From positions 1 to 32,015 of the forward strand of contig CACJBQ010000008.1 of the NCBI GenBank assembly GCA_902591695.1: a stretch of DNA of 32,015 nucleotides. The letters are read 5' to 3'. The DNA comes from an uncultured Pelagibacteraceae bacterium. Lineage in GTDB: Bacteria; Pseudomonadota; Alphaproteobacteria; Pelagibacterales; Pelagibacteraceae. A program made the translations under genes and the position numbers. Below, one piece after another: positions 1 through 7,474 of this stretch. Numbering within the stretch: the stretch's first letter is position 1; each line of letters begins with the position of its first letter. The notes under the pieces are model-generated. The model was not told the DNA's origin and searched no databases. It saw only the letters and a program-made list of their open reading frames with translations.

Positions 1-64
1 AATTAACAATGGATTTTTATATTATTGACATTATATAAGACCCTTCAAATTACATAATATTGTT

Positions 65-1888
65 GTGGAAAGAATAATTACTAAATCATTTGCTAGATTA
101 ATGGGTCGTGGAACACATAGAGGTTTCATAACATATGAAGAATTAAGCAAATCTCTTGGTAAAAGAAATCTATCTGATGAGAATTTATCTCAGGCGTTTA
201 TTCATATCTTAGATGAAAATATTACTTTAGTAGAAAAAAAATCTGATTTTAAAGTTTTAAGAAAAAAAGAAAACGCAGGTAAAGAGGAAGGAAAAACAAT
301 TGAAAAAAGTGATGATCCCATAAGAATGTATTTACGAGAAATGGGAGGAGTTGAATTACTCTCAAGAGAGGGTGAAATTGCAATTGCAAAAAGAATAGAG
401 GCGGGAAAAGATGTAATGTTAATTGCTTTATCACAAAGCCCAATTACGGCCCAACAATTTTTTGAATGGAATCAACAATTACAAAAAGATGAAATTTTAG
501 TTAGAGAAATTATAGATATTGATACAAATTATATGGAAGATGAGTCTACTGGACCAAGCGCAAAACAAAAAAATGCTGGTGAAGGTGATAAGGATGAAAG
601 TTCATCAGATGAAGATGAAGATTTTAACCCGACTCTAGCAGCAATGGAAACAGAGATTAAACCGAAAGTGCTTAAAACTGTTAATACGCTTACAAAAGAA
701 TACTCTAAGCTAATTAAATATCAAAAAGAAAAACTCGAATGTGTATTAAATTCAGAAAGTTTTTCAGCTGCCAAAGAAAAAGGATATGATAAAGTTGTTA
801 ATGATATTTTAGAAAATATTAAATCACTTCAATTATCCCCATCTGTATTAGAAGAACTTGTACAAAAACACTATGTAGAAAATAAAAAAATTATTTCTTT
901 AGAAGGTAATCTTTTAAGACTAGCAATGGATCAACAAATACCTAGAAATGAATTTATTAAATTTTATGTTGGCAATGAAATTAATCCTAATTTAAAAAAA
1001 TTTTTAGACACAAACTCTGTTTGGAAGCAATTTTTGAGTAAAAATAAAGAAGAATTTAAAAATATTAGAGAAAGATTAATTGAAATTAGTCACAAACTTG
1101 GAATATCTGTAACTGATTTTAAAAAACTTGTAAGTAGAATTCAAAAAGGAGAAAAGGAGTCACGAATTGCAAAAAAAGAAATGGTAGAAGCTAACTTGAG
1201 ATTAGTAATTTCAATTGCAAAAAAATATACAAATAGAGGTCTTCAATTCTTAGATTTGATTCAAGAAGGTAATATTGGATTGATGAAAGCAGTCGACAAA
1301 TTCGAGTACAGAAGAGGTTATAAATTCTCTACTTATGCAACATGGTGGATTAGGCAAGCAATAACTAGATCAATTGCAGATCAAGCAAGAACTATACGTA
1401 TTCCAGTTCATATGATTGAAACAATTAATAAAATTGTTAGAACTCAAAGATTAATTCTAAGTGAGTTTGGCAGAGAAGCAACTCCAGAGGAGCTTGCTAA
1501 AAAACTCAGAATGCCATTAGATAAAGTAAGAAAAGTTTTAAAAATTTCAAAAGAGCCAGTCTCATTAGAAAAACCTGTGGGAGATGAAGAAGATAGTAGT
1601 TTAGGAGATTTTATAGAAGATACAAAAGCTTTAGCTCCTCTTGAGCAAGCTATTAAATCAAACTTGGGCGAGGCAACAACAAAAATATTATCTACGCTCA
1701 CACCTAGAGAAGAAAGGGTTTTAAGAATGAGATTTGGGGTTGGAATGAATACTGACCATACATTAGAGGAAGTTGGTTTACAATTTTCAGTTACCAGAGA
1801 AAGAATTAGACAAATCGAGGCTAAGGCTTTAAGAAAATTAAAACACCCTAGTAGATCAAAGCAATTAAAAAGTTTCCTTGAAAGTTAG
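65..1888 (+). CDS. rpoD: RNA polymerase primary sigma factor (sigma-70)
   Basis: Primary sigma factor that directs core RNA polymerase to housekeeping promoters. Region 1.1-like sequence lies near residues 8-60, with [10 protein letters not shown] typical of alphaproteobacterial RpoD. Region 1.2 is at about 83-118 ([12 protein letters not shown]). A non-conserved acidic insert follows, with an EDEDED-type stretch near 180. Region 2 is at about 375-450 ([16 protein letters not shown], then [15 protein letters not shown]). Region 4 with its helix-turn-helix is at about 535-600 ([20 protein letters not shown]). At 607 aa it is close to E. coli RpoD (613). The start is a GTG at 65; an in-frame stop at 26-28 and no ATG in between limit the alternatives, and the next in-frame ATG is near 101. 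A TTGACA at 25-30 could be a -35 box, but no well-spaced -10 is obvious. In many proteobacteria rpoD follows dnaG, which would lie outside the window. Confidence 0.97.
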   Translation: MERIITKSFARLMGRGTHRGFITYEELSKSLGKRNLSDENLSQAFIHILDENITLVEKKSDFKVLRKKENAGKEEGKTIEKSDDPIRMYLREMGGVELLSREGEIAIAKRIEAGKDVMLIALSQSPITAQQFFEWNQQLQKDEILVREIIDIDTNYMEDESTGPSAKQKNAGEGDKDESSSDEDEDFNPTLAAMETEIKPKVLKTVNTLTKEYSKLIKYQKEKLECVLNSESFSAAKEKGYDKVVNDILENIKSLQLSPSVLEELVQKHYVENKKIISLEGNLLRLAMDQQIPRNEFIKFYVGNEINPNLKKFLDTNSVWKQFLSKNKEEFKNIRERLIEISHKLGISVTDFKKLVSRIQKGEKESRIAKKEMVEANLRLVISIAKKYTNRGLQFLDLIQEGNIGLMKAVDKFEYRRGYKFSTYATWWIRQAITRSIADQARTIRIPVHMIETINKIVRTQRLILSEFGREATPEELAKKLRMPLDKVRKVLKISKEPVSLEKPVGDEEDSSLGDFIEDTKALAPLEQAIKSNLGEATTKILSTLTPREERVLRMRFGVGMNTDHTLEEVGLQFSVTRERIRQIEAKALRKLKHPSRSKQLKSFLES

Positions 1889-1892
1889 ATCT

Positions 1893-1967
1893 GGGCCGTT
1901 AGCTCAATAGTAGAGTACTGCATTGACATTGCAGGGGTAGTTGGAGCGTAACCAACACGGCCCACCA
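1893..1967 (+). tRNA. tRNA-Val (anticodon GAC) with atypical elbow
   Basis: Folds as a complete cloverleaf with encoded CCA. The acceptor 1893-1899 pairs perfectly with 1957-1963. The D stem is 1902-1905/1913-1916 and the anticodon stem 1918-1922/1930-1934, with loop TTGACAT (anticodon GAC at 1925-1927). The T stem is 1940-1944/1952-1956 and the discriminator is A1964. A35, C36 and A73 match known valine identity elements. The elbow is odd: the D loop is AATAGTA (A at position 18 instead of G) and the T loop is AGCGTAA instead of the TTCRANN pattern, so T54, T55 and A58 are all changed while G19 and C56 are kept. Perfect stems argue against decay. It lies 4 nt after the rpoD stop and may be co-transcribed with it. 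Confidence 0.85.
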
Positions 1968-2013
1968 TTTTTCTTTATTTTTTTATGGACTCTTTAAGCT
2001 TTGCATTTAAACA

Positions 2014-2039
2014 GCAAAAATAATTTAAATTATTTTTGC
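2014..2039. terminator. Palindromic bidirectional terminator between convergent units
   Basis: A perfect 26-nt palindrome with half-site GCAAAAATAATTT. It can fold as a hairpin on either strand, with an A-rich 5' arm and a T-rich 3' arm that supplies the U-tract in both directions. It sits where rpoD/tRNA-Val (+) meets the sugar cassette (-). It overlaps the stop codon (2030-2032) and last codons of the minus-strand glycosyltransferase. Confidence 0.65.
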
Positions 2040-3454
2040 AATCTAAGCTTATAATATGAAATTAATACAATAAAAAGTAGGCGTATCGTATTTGAAAAAA
2101 GTGAATTCATTTTTGTTTCGTTCTCTCTTCTCTCAAAATAAGTCACTGGGACTTCAATAATTTTTAAATTATTTTTATAAGCTCCAATTAATAAATCAAA
2201 ATCGCCCCAAAGATCTTTAGCACCCCATTTTGAGGTATCTTTTTTAATATTTTCCCAATCTTTTTTATAAAAAATTTTTGTACCACATAGAGTATCAGTT
2301 ATTTTTCTTTTAAATAGAACACCAAACAAGCTTGCAAAAAAACTATTTCCAATAAAATTAAATAATTTCATTGCACCATCTTTTTGGGGATAAATCATTC
2401 TTGTACAATTTATAAAGTCAGCATTTGTTTTTTTTAAAATTTTCAATGCAAACTCAATATCCTTAAAACTAACAGTTAAGTCAGCATCATAAATAACTAT
2501 TATCTCACCAGTTGCATTTTCAATCCCTTTATAAACATTTTCAGATTTGCATATACCAGGTCCATCATATTTAATAATTTTATTTTCATTTAAATTTTTT
2601 TTTAATTTTTCAATTTCACTTGAAGTATCATCTGTAGACATGTCATTACCAAATAGATATTCATACTTTTTATTAGACAAGCTTATTTCTTTTTCAAATA
2701 ATTTAATATTATTGGCTTCGTTTTTACATGGTATAATGAAAGAAACACTTAAATCATTTTTTTTTGTAAAATCTTGATTTATTTTTTTTAAAATAGTTAC
2801 ATTTTGTAAGCAAAATAAATTTAAGAAAGGCAATCTAAATAATTTATTAATTAAATTTGTTAAAAAAGGTATATTAATTGGTAATGCAATAATTCTTTCA
2901 TTTCTTACAACTTCTAAGTTACAAATTGTAAATAAATTATTTAGATATGATGAGGGTAAAAAGTTGTTTTTAAGTGGGGAAAAATCAAAAAAAAATTTTA
3001 AAATTTTTATTACTATCATCCAGACTCTATTTTTTGATAAGACTATAATTTTTGCATTATCATTGGCTATTTGTGATAATTTTAATAAATTTGATGTTGG
3101 ATTAGCCTGATGTTCTATATCTGCAATTATAATTGTATTACAGCTTCCAATTTCTTCATTAGAAATTTCATCTTTATAAAAAATATTATTATTATATTTT
3201 TTTTTATATTTTTCATCTATTTCTTTTACATAAATTTTACTAGATATAATATTTTTAGAGAGAACCGAATTACCAGCACAAAACATAAACACTTCTTTTG
3301 AATTATTGATGCAATTGTTTAAAAAATTTGAAACTTCAGTGAATAAAAAATTTTTTTTTTCTATAAAATTAAATCTTTTTTCAAAATTTTTTTTGAAAAA
3401 CTCAATACTTGATTTTAAGTAATAGCTACTTTCGGAAAGTTCTAAAATTTTCAT
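2030..3454 (-). CDS. Methyltransferase-like / family 2 glycosyltransferase fusion
   Basis: 474 aa, two parts. Residues about 235-474 are a GT-A glycosyltransferase of family 2, DPM/undecaprenyl-glycosyltransferase style: SFIIPCKNEANNI at about 238, a GNDMSTDDT segment at about 269, and the metal-binding YDADLTV with DAD at 323-325. A WGDFDLLIGAYK segment and a hydrophobic C-terminal stretch (FIVLISYYKL) suggest membrane association. Residues 1-230 resemble a degenerate class I SAM-dependent methyltransferase (MFCAGNSVLSK at about 57, IIIADIEHQANP at about 108), but the glycine-rich SAM loop is weak, so catalysis by this half is uncertain. It likely transfers a sugar to a lipid carrier or surface glycan; donor and acceptor are unknown. 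It overlaps the upstream epimerase gene by 29 nt, which implies translational coupling. Confidence 0.85.
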   Translation of the reverse strand: MKILELSESSYYLKSSIEFFKKNFEKRFNFIEKKNFLFTEVSNFLNNCINNSKEVFMFCAGNSVLSKNIISSKIYVKEIDEKYKKKYNNNIFYKDEISNEEIGSCNTIIIADIEHQANPTSNLLKLSQIANDNAKIIVLSKNRVWMIVIKILKFFFDFSPLKNNFLPSSYLNNLFTICNLEVVRNERIIALPINIPFLTNLINKLFRLPFLNLFCLQNVTILKKINQDFTKKNDLSVSFIIPCKNEANNIKLFEKEISLSNKKYEYLFGNDMSTDDTSSEIEKLKKNLNENKIIKYDGPGICKSENVYKGIENATGEIIVIYDADLTVSFKDIEFALKILKKTNADFINCTRMIYPQKDGAMKLFNFIGNSFFASLFGVLFKRKITDTLCGTKIFYKKDWENIKKDTSKWGAKDLWGDFDLLIGAYKNNLKIIEVPVTYFERRENETKMNSLFSNTIRLLFIVLISYYKLRLQK

Positions 3455-4475
3455 AGTCTAGCATTTCAAGAAGTATATCATCTATACTATATTTTATTTT
3501 CCATTTAGGATATCTTTTTTTAAATTTTCTCATATTAGTAATCCAAAATTTATGATCTCCAGATCTCTCAAAATTTACAATTTTAAAATTAATTTTTTTT
3601 TTTGTTATTTTTTCACATTTATTAATTGCCTCTAAAACTGAAATATTTGATTCTCTTCCCCCACCAATATTAAACACTTCACCTGGAATTGAAGGTTTCT
3701 TAAATAATTCCCAAATAATTGTTGATACATCGTATGAGCTTAAGTTATCCCTAACTTGCTTGCCTCCGTATCCATAAATATAATATTTTTTTTTATAATA
3801 TGCAGATTTAAAGAGATAAGATAAAAAACCATGCAATTCTACTCCCGCATGAGTTTCGCCTGTAAGACAGCCTGCTCTCAGGCAACAAGTTTTTAATCCA
3901 AAATACTTACCATATTCTTGAACTAATAAATCTCCAGATAATTTGGATATTCCAAACGGACTATGTTTTGAATTATCAATATTTAAATTTTCATCAAAAC
4001 CATTTTTATATTTATTCATTATCTCATATCTTGTATTTAATTCTTTATATTCAAAATTATTTACCAAATCTCCATATACTTTGTTTGTACTCAAATATAT
4101 AAAGATTGAATTTGGGCTATACTTTTTTAAACATTCAAGAATATTTAATGTGCCCACTGCATTTGTATGAAAGTCTAAATATGGATTGATTGCTGACCAA
4201 TCATGCGAAGGTTGCGCAGCAGCATGAACAATTAAACTATATTTATTTTCTTTAAATATATTCTCTAATTTTTTTTTATCTAAAATACTTATTGATTTAT
4301 GCTGAAATTTTTTATTTTTTTTAAGGCGAATTATATTATCTTCTATGCTTCCATTTTTTCCAAAAAATTTTCTTCGTTGATTATTATCAATACCAGTTAC
4401 GTTAAATTTTTTTTTTAAAAAAAAACTAGAAACTGAGTTTCCAATTAATCCACCTGAACCAGTTACTAATATCAT
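3426..4475 (-). CDS. NAD-dependent epimerase/dehydratase (CDP-tyvelose/paratose epimerase-like)
   Basis: 349-aa extended short-chain dehydrogenase that probably remodels a nucleotide sugar for surface polysaccharide. The N-terminal Rossmann motif GSGGLIG is at residues 6-12. The Ser/Thr motif STNKVYGD (129-136), the RYEIMNKYKNGFDENL-type segment and GGKQVRDNL match the CDP-paratose/tyvelose 2-epimerase group. The catalytic Tyr of the YxxxK motif is replaced by Phe: HSPFGISK places F174 where Tyr is expected, with K178 kept. From memory, a subgroup of this family shows FGxSK here, so this may be a family trait and not a defect. The substrate cannot be read from the sequence. It is the first gene of a two-gene minus-strand unit and its 3' end overlaps the GT2 gene. 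Confidence 0.87.
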   Translation of the reverse strand: MILVTGSGGLIGNSVSSFFLKKKFNVTGIDNNQRRKFFGKNGSIEDNIIRLKKNKKFQHKSISILDKKKLENIFKENKYSLIVHAAAQPSHDWSAINPYLDFHTNAVGTLNILECLKKYSPNSIFIYLSTNKVYGDLVNNFEYKELNTRYEIMNKYKNGFDENLNIDNSKHSPFGISKLSGDLLVQEYGKYFGLKTCCLRAGCLTGETHAGVELHGFLSYLFKSAYYKKKYYIYGYGGKQVRDNLSSYDVSTIIWELFKKPSIPGEVFNIGGGRESNISVLEAINKCEKITKKKINFKIVNFERSGDHKFWITNMRKFKKRYPKWKIKYSIDDILLEMLDYENFRTFRK

Positions 4476-4538
4476 GATTTTAATATTTTGTTACATTTTT
4501 AAGGTAAAATATACTTATTAATTTATTTATTATCTTAA

Positions 4539-4567
4539 TTGATAACATGCAATAAATGATATATTAA
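4539..4567 (+). promoter_or_regulatory. Putative promoter of the CAT-anticodon tRNA
   Basis: TTGATA at 4539-4544 resembles a -35 box. TATATT at 4560-4565 (15-nt spacer) or TATTAA at 4562-4567 (17-nt spacer) could serve as -10. The predicted start falls a few bases before the tRNA 5' end at 4579. The background is very AT-rich, so chance matches are likely. Confidence 0.4.
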
Positions 4568-4578
4568 AACTTAGATTT

Positions 4579-4655
4579 GGGCCTGTAGCTCAGTTGGTTA
4601 GAGCAGTACACTCATAATGTATTGGTCCCAGGTTCGAGTCCTGGCGGGCCCACCA
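4579..4655 (+). tRNA. tRNA with CAT anticodon (elongator Met or Ile2)
   Basis: Complete canonical cloverleaf with encoded CCA. The acceptor is GGGCCTG/CGGGCCC. The D loop AGTTGGTTA contains GG, the anticodon loop is CTCATAA (CAT at 4613-4615), the T loop is TTCGAGT, and the discriminator is A. A CAT anticodon fits elongator tRNA-Met, or tRNA-Ile2 if C34 is converted to lysidine by TilS. The GGGCCTG acceptor strand resembles alphaproteobacterial tRNA-Ile, so Ile2 cannot be excluded. It is not an initiator, because the 1-72 position is a normal G-C pair. Confidence 0.93.
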
Positions 4656-4667
4656 AATAATATTATT

Positions 4668-5258
4668 TCAGTTATTTGAAAATTCTTCTAAGGTTTTAAA
4701 CAAAATATTAATATCTCCATCATTTGAATTTAAAATTGATGAAAACTCCTCTTTTTGAGTTCTTGCTAAACTCAAACCTTCTATTATCAAATCTCTTATT
4801 AATGGATCGTCTGGATTTTTAGTGTATATCCTCCAATCAATTTTTACCTCAGGTCTATCAGAGGTTCCAATTAACAAGCTATTTACAATTGTATAGCTTT
4901 CATTCAGCACTTTTTTACCCTGGACTTCAATTTCTGGATTAGTGTATTCAGCTAGTCTACTTGAAAAACTTTTTAAAAAATAAGACTCAAATAACTTAGA
5001 GTACTTAATTTTTTGAATATCATCTAAATTTTTTCTTGCTGACCCAAGTGAATAAAAACCAACACCTGCGATATCTACAGTCTCTTTAGCTATTACTTTT
5101 AATTCGTTTATTTTATCTTCTTTAGATATATTTTTAGATAAAATATTAGACGCTCTATTTACCGTAGATTGAACAAATACATCTGGTTCTATCGAATAAG
5201 AATTTGAAAAAATTAATGAATAAAAAAATAAAACTAATAAAAATTGTCTAAATTTCAT
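4668..5258 (-). CDS. mlaC: MlaC-like periplasmic phospholipid-binding protein
   Basis: 196 aa with an N-terminal signal peptide (KFRQFLLVLFFYSLIFSNSYS). The body is MlaC/Ttg2D type: a helical start, DIAGVGFYSLGSARKNL near residue 76, YSKLFESYFLKSFSSRLAEY near 107, and the beta-sheet segment VKIDWRIYTKNPDDPLIRDLIIEG near 140-165. In the Mla pathway MlaC shuttles phospholipid across the periplasm between the outer-membrane MlaA complex and the inner-membrane MlaFEDB transporter. It lies 13 nt downstream of the mlaA stop, evidently in the same transcript. mlaFEDB is not in this window. Confidence 0.88.
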   Translation of the reverse strand: MKFRQFLLVLFFYSLIFSNSYSIEPDVFVQSTVNRASNILSKNISKEDKINELKVIAKETVDIAGVGFYSLGSARKNLDDIQKIKYSKLFESYFLKSFSSRLAEYTNPEIEVQGKKVLNESYTIVNSLLIGTSDRPEVKIDWRIYTKNPDDPLIRDLIIEGLSLARTQKEEFSSILNSNDGDINILFKTLEEFSNN

Positions 5259-5271
5259 TAAGTTTGTTAAA

Positions 5272-6060
5272 TTACTGAGTTTCTATCTCTTCCCAATCAC
5301 TATCATCTTGGGTTTCAATAATTTTATTTGTGTTTAAAATTTTTTGTTGTCTATCTTGTAAATATAAACTTTTTACTGAAGCATAAAAATCAATTGAATT
5401 TTTTTCTAAATTTTCTATTGCATCATAGTTTTTTGCTCTAAAATCTATTCCACTTGTAACTCTTGATGCATAATAATCAAAATCACTGAAATATTGTGTA
5501 TCGTTTGTAACCGTGACATTATACCAAGCGTCTCCACCAACCAAGCTTGCTACTGATGCAGTAGCATCTCTAACTGTACTTGGTCCTAAAACGGGTAAAA
5601 CTAAATAGCAACCAGGCCCAACGCCCATAGTTGCTAAAGACTGACCATAATCCTCTTTCTCATATTCAGGAAATCCTAAATGTTGAGCCACATCGATGAA
5701 ACCTAAAATACCAACTGTTGTGTTAATAACAAATCTACCAGAATTAATACCAGCTTTTTTTATTTCTCCTTGCAAAATATTATTTGGAATTGTTACAAGT
5801 GTAGATAGATTATCTAAAGAGTTGCTTACTCCAGTCTTGATTGGAGAAGGTAAGACTTTATATGCACTGGCAACAGGTCGAAATAATATTCCATCTAATG
5901 CCTGGTTAAAAGCAAATGTAGCTCTATTTAAATTTTCAAAACAGTCTTTAACATCAGAAGGTTGATTTTTTTTTAAAATTAACTCACCATCAGATCCAGC
6001 ATTTGCGCTGAATGCTGAAAATAAAAGTATAGTTACTATTAGTACCAATTTTCTAAACAT
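5272..6060 (-). CDS. mlaA: MlaA/VacJ-family outer-membrane lipid asymmetry protein
   Basis: 262 aa. Family segments include FENLNRATFAFNQALD near residue 41, VGILGFIDVAQHLG near 117, and the hallmark EDYGQSLATMGVGPGCYLVL near 136-157 followed by PVLGPSTVRD. MlaA removes mislocalised phospholipid from the outer leaflet of the outer membrane and passes it to MlaC, encoded next door. The signal peptide ends in SANAG, with no lipobox cysteine in the first 35 residues, whereas E. coli MlaA is a lipoprotein; this form may be soluble, or held only by its amphipathic ring. The C-terminal tail is acidic (DDSDWEEIETQ). The gene is transcribed divergently from the amidase across a 99-nt AT-rich spacer with no convincing promoter pair. 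Confidence 0.93.
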   Translation of the reverse strand: MFRKLVLIVTILLFSAFSANAGSDGELILKKNQPSDVKDCFENLNRATFAFNQALDGILFRPVASAYKVLPSPIKTGVSNSLDNLSTLVTIPNNILQGEIKKAGINSGRFVINTTVGILGFIDVAQHLGFPEYEKEDYGQSLATMGVGPGCYLVLPVLGPSTVRDATASVASLVGGDAWYNVTVTNDTQYFSDFDYYASRVTSGIDFRAKNYDAIENLEKNSIDFYASVKSLYLQDRQQKILNTNKIIETQDDSDWEEIETQ

Positions 6061-6159
6061 CGCTTCTTATATAATATATAAATTTTAAATGTAAATTAAG
6101 AATTATTTTATAAAAATGACAATAAAATGACTATAAAGTAGCCAAATTTATTTAATAAA

Positions 6160-6897
6160 ATGAGTATAAATACAACTCTGAATTACTCCCCTAATTTTGA
6201 TAAAAAAAAAAGAAAATTTAAACAAATTAGATTTATTATTTTTCATTACACTGGAATGAATGATGAAAAAGAAGCAATTAGAAAACTTACCAACAGCAAA
6301 TCAAAGGTCAGCAGTCATTACTTTATAAAAGATAATGGAAAGATAGTAACTTTAGTGCCAGAACTCTATGTAAGCTGGCATGGAGGAATTTCGTCATGGC
6401 AAAATTTTAAATCACTTAATAAACACTCAATAGGTATAGAAATAAGTAATCCTGGTCATAATTATAATTATAAAAAATTTTCAAAAAAACAAATTCATTC
6501 TATTCTAAAATTAACTAAATATTTAATTAAGAAATATAAAATTAAAAATAAATTTATTTTAGGACATTCTGATATTGCACCTTTTAGAAAAAAAGATCCT
6601 GGTGAAAAATTTCCTTGGAAATATTTATCAAAAAAAAAAGTTGGTTTGTGGCATGATTTAAATGAAAAAAAACTCATCAAAGTAAGAAAAAAAATAGTTG
6701 GTGAATATGAAAAAAATAATTTTGTTAAAAATTTATATAAAATTGGTTATTCAAAAGTTTTAAATAAAAATAGAAATAAAAATATTAAATTGCTTACAAG
6801 CGCTTTCCAAAGAAGATTTAGACAGGATTTGGTAAATGGGATAATTGATCAAGAATGTTTATTGATAAGTAAAAATCTTACTAAAAATCTAAAATAA
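6160..6897 (+). CDS. N-acetylmuramoyl-L-alanine amidase (AmpD/AmiD family, Amidase_2)
   Basis: 245 aa. The Zn-binding triad of the PGRP/T7-lysozyme-like amidase fold is visible: H29 in FHYTG, H136 in GHSDIAP and D146 in KDPGEKFPW. This matches H34/H154/D164 of AmpD. Such enzymes cut the MurNAc-L-Ala bond. There is no signal peptide or lipobox, so a cytoplasmic role in muropeptide recycling is the simplest reading, unlike the lipoprotein AmiD. The C-terminal 75 residues are Lys/Asn-rich and may be a degenerate peptidoglycan-binding helical domain (TSAFQRRFRQDLVNGIID), as in AmiD. The gene is followed 39 nt later by the RNase P RNA. Confidence 0.9.
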   Translation: MSINTTLNYSPNFDKKKRKFKQIRFIIFHYTGMNDEKEAIRKLTNSKSKVSSHYFIKDNGKIVTLVPELYVSWHGGISSWQNFKSLNKHSIGIEISNPGHNYNYKKFSKKQIHSILKLTKYLIKKYKIKNKFILGHSDIAPFRKKDPGEKFPWKYLSKKKVGLWHDLNEKKLIKVRKKIVGEYEKNNFVKNLYKIGYSKVLNKNRNKNIKLLTSAFQRRFRQDLVNGIIDQECLLISKNLTKNLK

Positions 6898-6936
6898 TTT
6901 TCCTTGAAAATTTTAAGTTTAGTATTAAATTGATGA

Positions 6937-7293
6937 TGCCAGATAAATGACTTATCGCTTTAAATTTATTTAAAGAGGAAAGTCCGGGCTCTACAAGGAC
7001 ACAGTGCCAGGTAATACCTGGCGGGGGAAACCCTAGGGACAGTGCCACAGAAAATAAACCGCCATAACATGGCAAGGGTGAAAAGGTGTGGTAAGAGCAC
7101 ACCGGTTCTATTGGTAACAATGAACGCTGGAAAACCCCACTGGGAGCAAGACTAAGTAGAGATGACATTGTTGAAAAACTAAAAGCCGTCCTTGGCTAGT
7201 CATCAGGGTTAGTTGCTTGAGCTTAAGAGTGATCTTAGGCCTAGACAAATGATAGGTTTTAATGACAGAACCCGGCTTATAGTTTATCTGGCA
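6937..7293 (+). ncRNA. rnpB: RNase P RNA component
   Basis: Catalytic RNA that trims tRNA 5' leaders. The diagnostic conserved regions are in order: GAGGAAAGTCCGGGCTC at 6975-6991, GGTGAAAAGGTG near 7077, GGTAAGAGCACACCGG near 7089, AGACAAATGA near 7243 and ACAGAACCCGGCTTAT at 7265-7280. The ends are set by the P1 helix: TGCCAGATAAA at 6937-6947 pairs with TTTATCTGGCA at 7283-7293. The two distant CCGGG/CCCGG elements form P4. Size and elements fit a type A bacterial molecule. The mature ends may extend a few nucleotides beyond P1. The 181 nt from here to mraZ hold the dcw promoter and operator. Confidence 0.96.
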
Positions 7294-7401
7294 CTTCAAA
7301 TAAAAATATCTCTATAAGTTTCTTAGTTTGTTCTCATTTCATAAGTACCAATGTCTATTTTCTTAATTATTAAAACAATAACAGTAATAAAATAATAGGT
7401 A

Positions 7402-7430
7402 TTGACGTATAGTTGTAAAACCCATAATAT
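7402..7430 (+). promoter_or_regulatory. Putative sigma-70 promoter of the dcw operon
   Basis: TTGACG at 7402-7407 is a near-consensus -35. TAATAT at 7425-7430 lies 17 nt further and CATAAT at 7423-7428 lies 15 nt further; either can act as -10. The -10 overlaps the first MraZ repeat, so bound MraZ would occlude RNA polymerase. This is the only clear promoter-like region before the 18-gene run. Confidence 0.6.
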
Positions 7431-7455
7431 CCCATAAATTCCCATTTATGTGGGA
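7420..7455. promoter_or_regulatory. MraZ operator: three TGGGN repeats on a 10-nt period
   Basis: CCCAT occurs at 7421, 7431 and 7441, exactly 10 nt apart. Read on the minus strand this is TGGGA-N5-TGGGA-N5-TGGGT, the TGGGN repeat with 5-nt spacers known as the MraZ binding site in E. coli and mycoplasmas. A fourth TGGGA lies in the opposite orientation at 7451-7455. The repeats lie directly upstream of mraZ and overlap the proposed -10, which fits autorepression. Confidence 0.82.
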
Positions 7456-7474
7456 ATAAAGGAATTTATGTTTT

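Noticed and set aside
1-64. rpoD promoter with TTGACA at 25-30
   Set aside because: The -35-like box is good, but candidate -10 elements have wrong spacing (CATAAT at 22 nt) or poor sequence, so it is mentioned only with the gene.
4579-4655. Initiator tRNA-fMet
   Set aside because: Position 1-72 is a normal G-C pair and the anticodon stem lacks the three consecutive G-C pairs of initiators.
6881-7299. Two minus-strand open frames (95 and 63 codons) across the RNase P RNA
   Set aside because: They lie antisense to the conserved structural RNA. Their composition (Pro, Ser and Cys rich) is unlike the proteins of this genome and reflects the higher-GC RNA gene.
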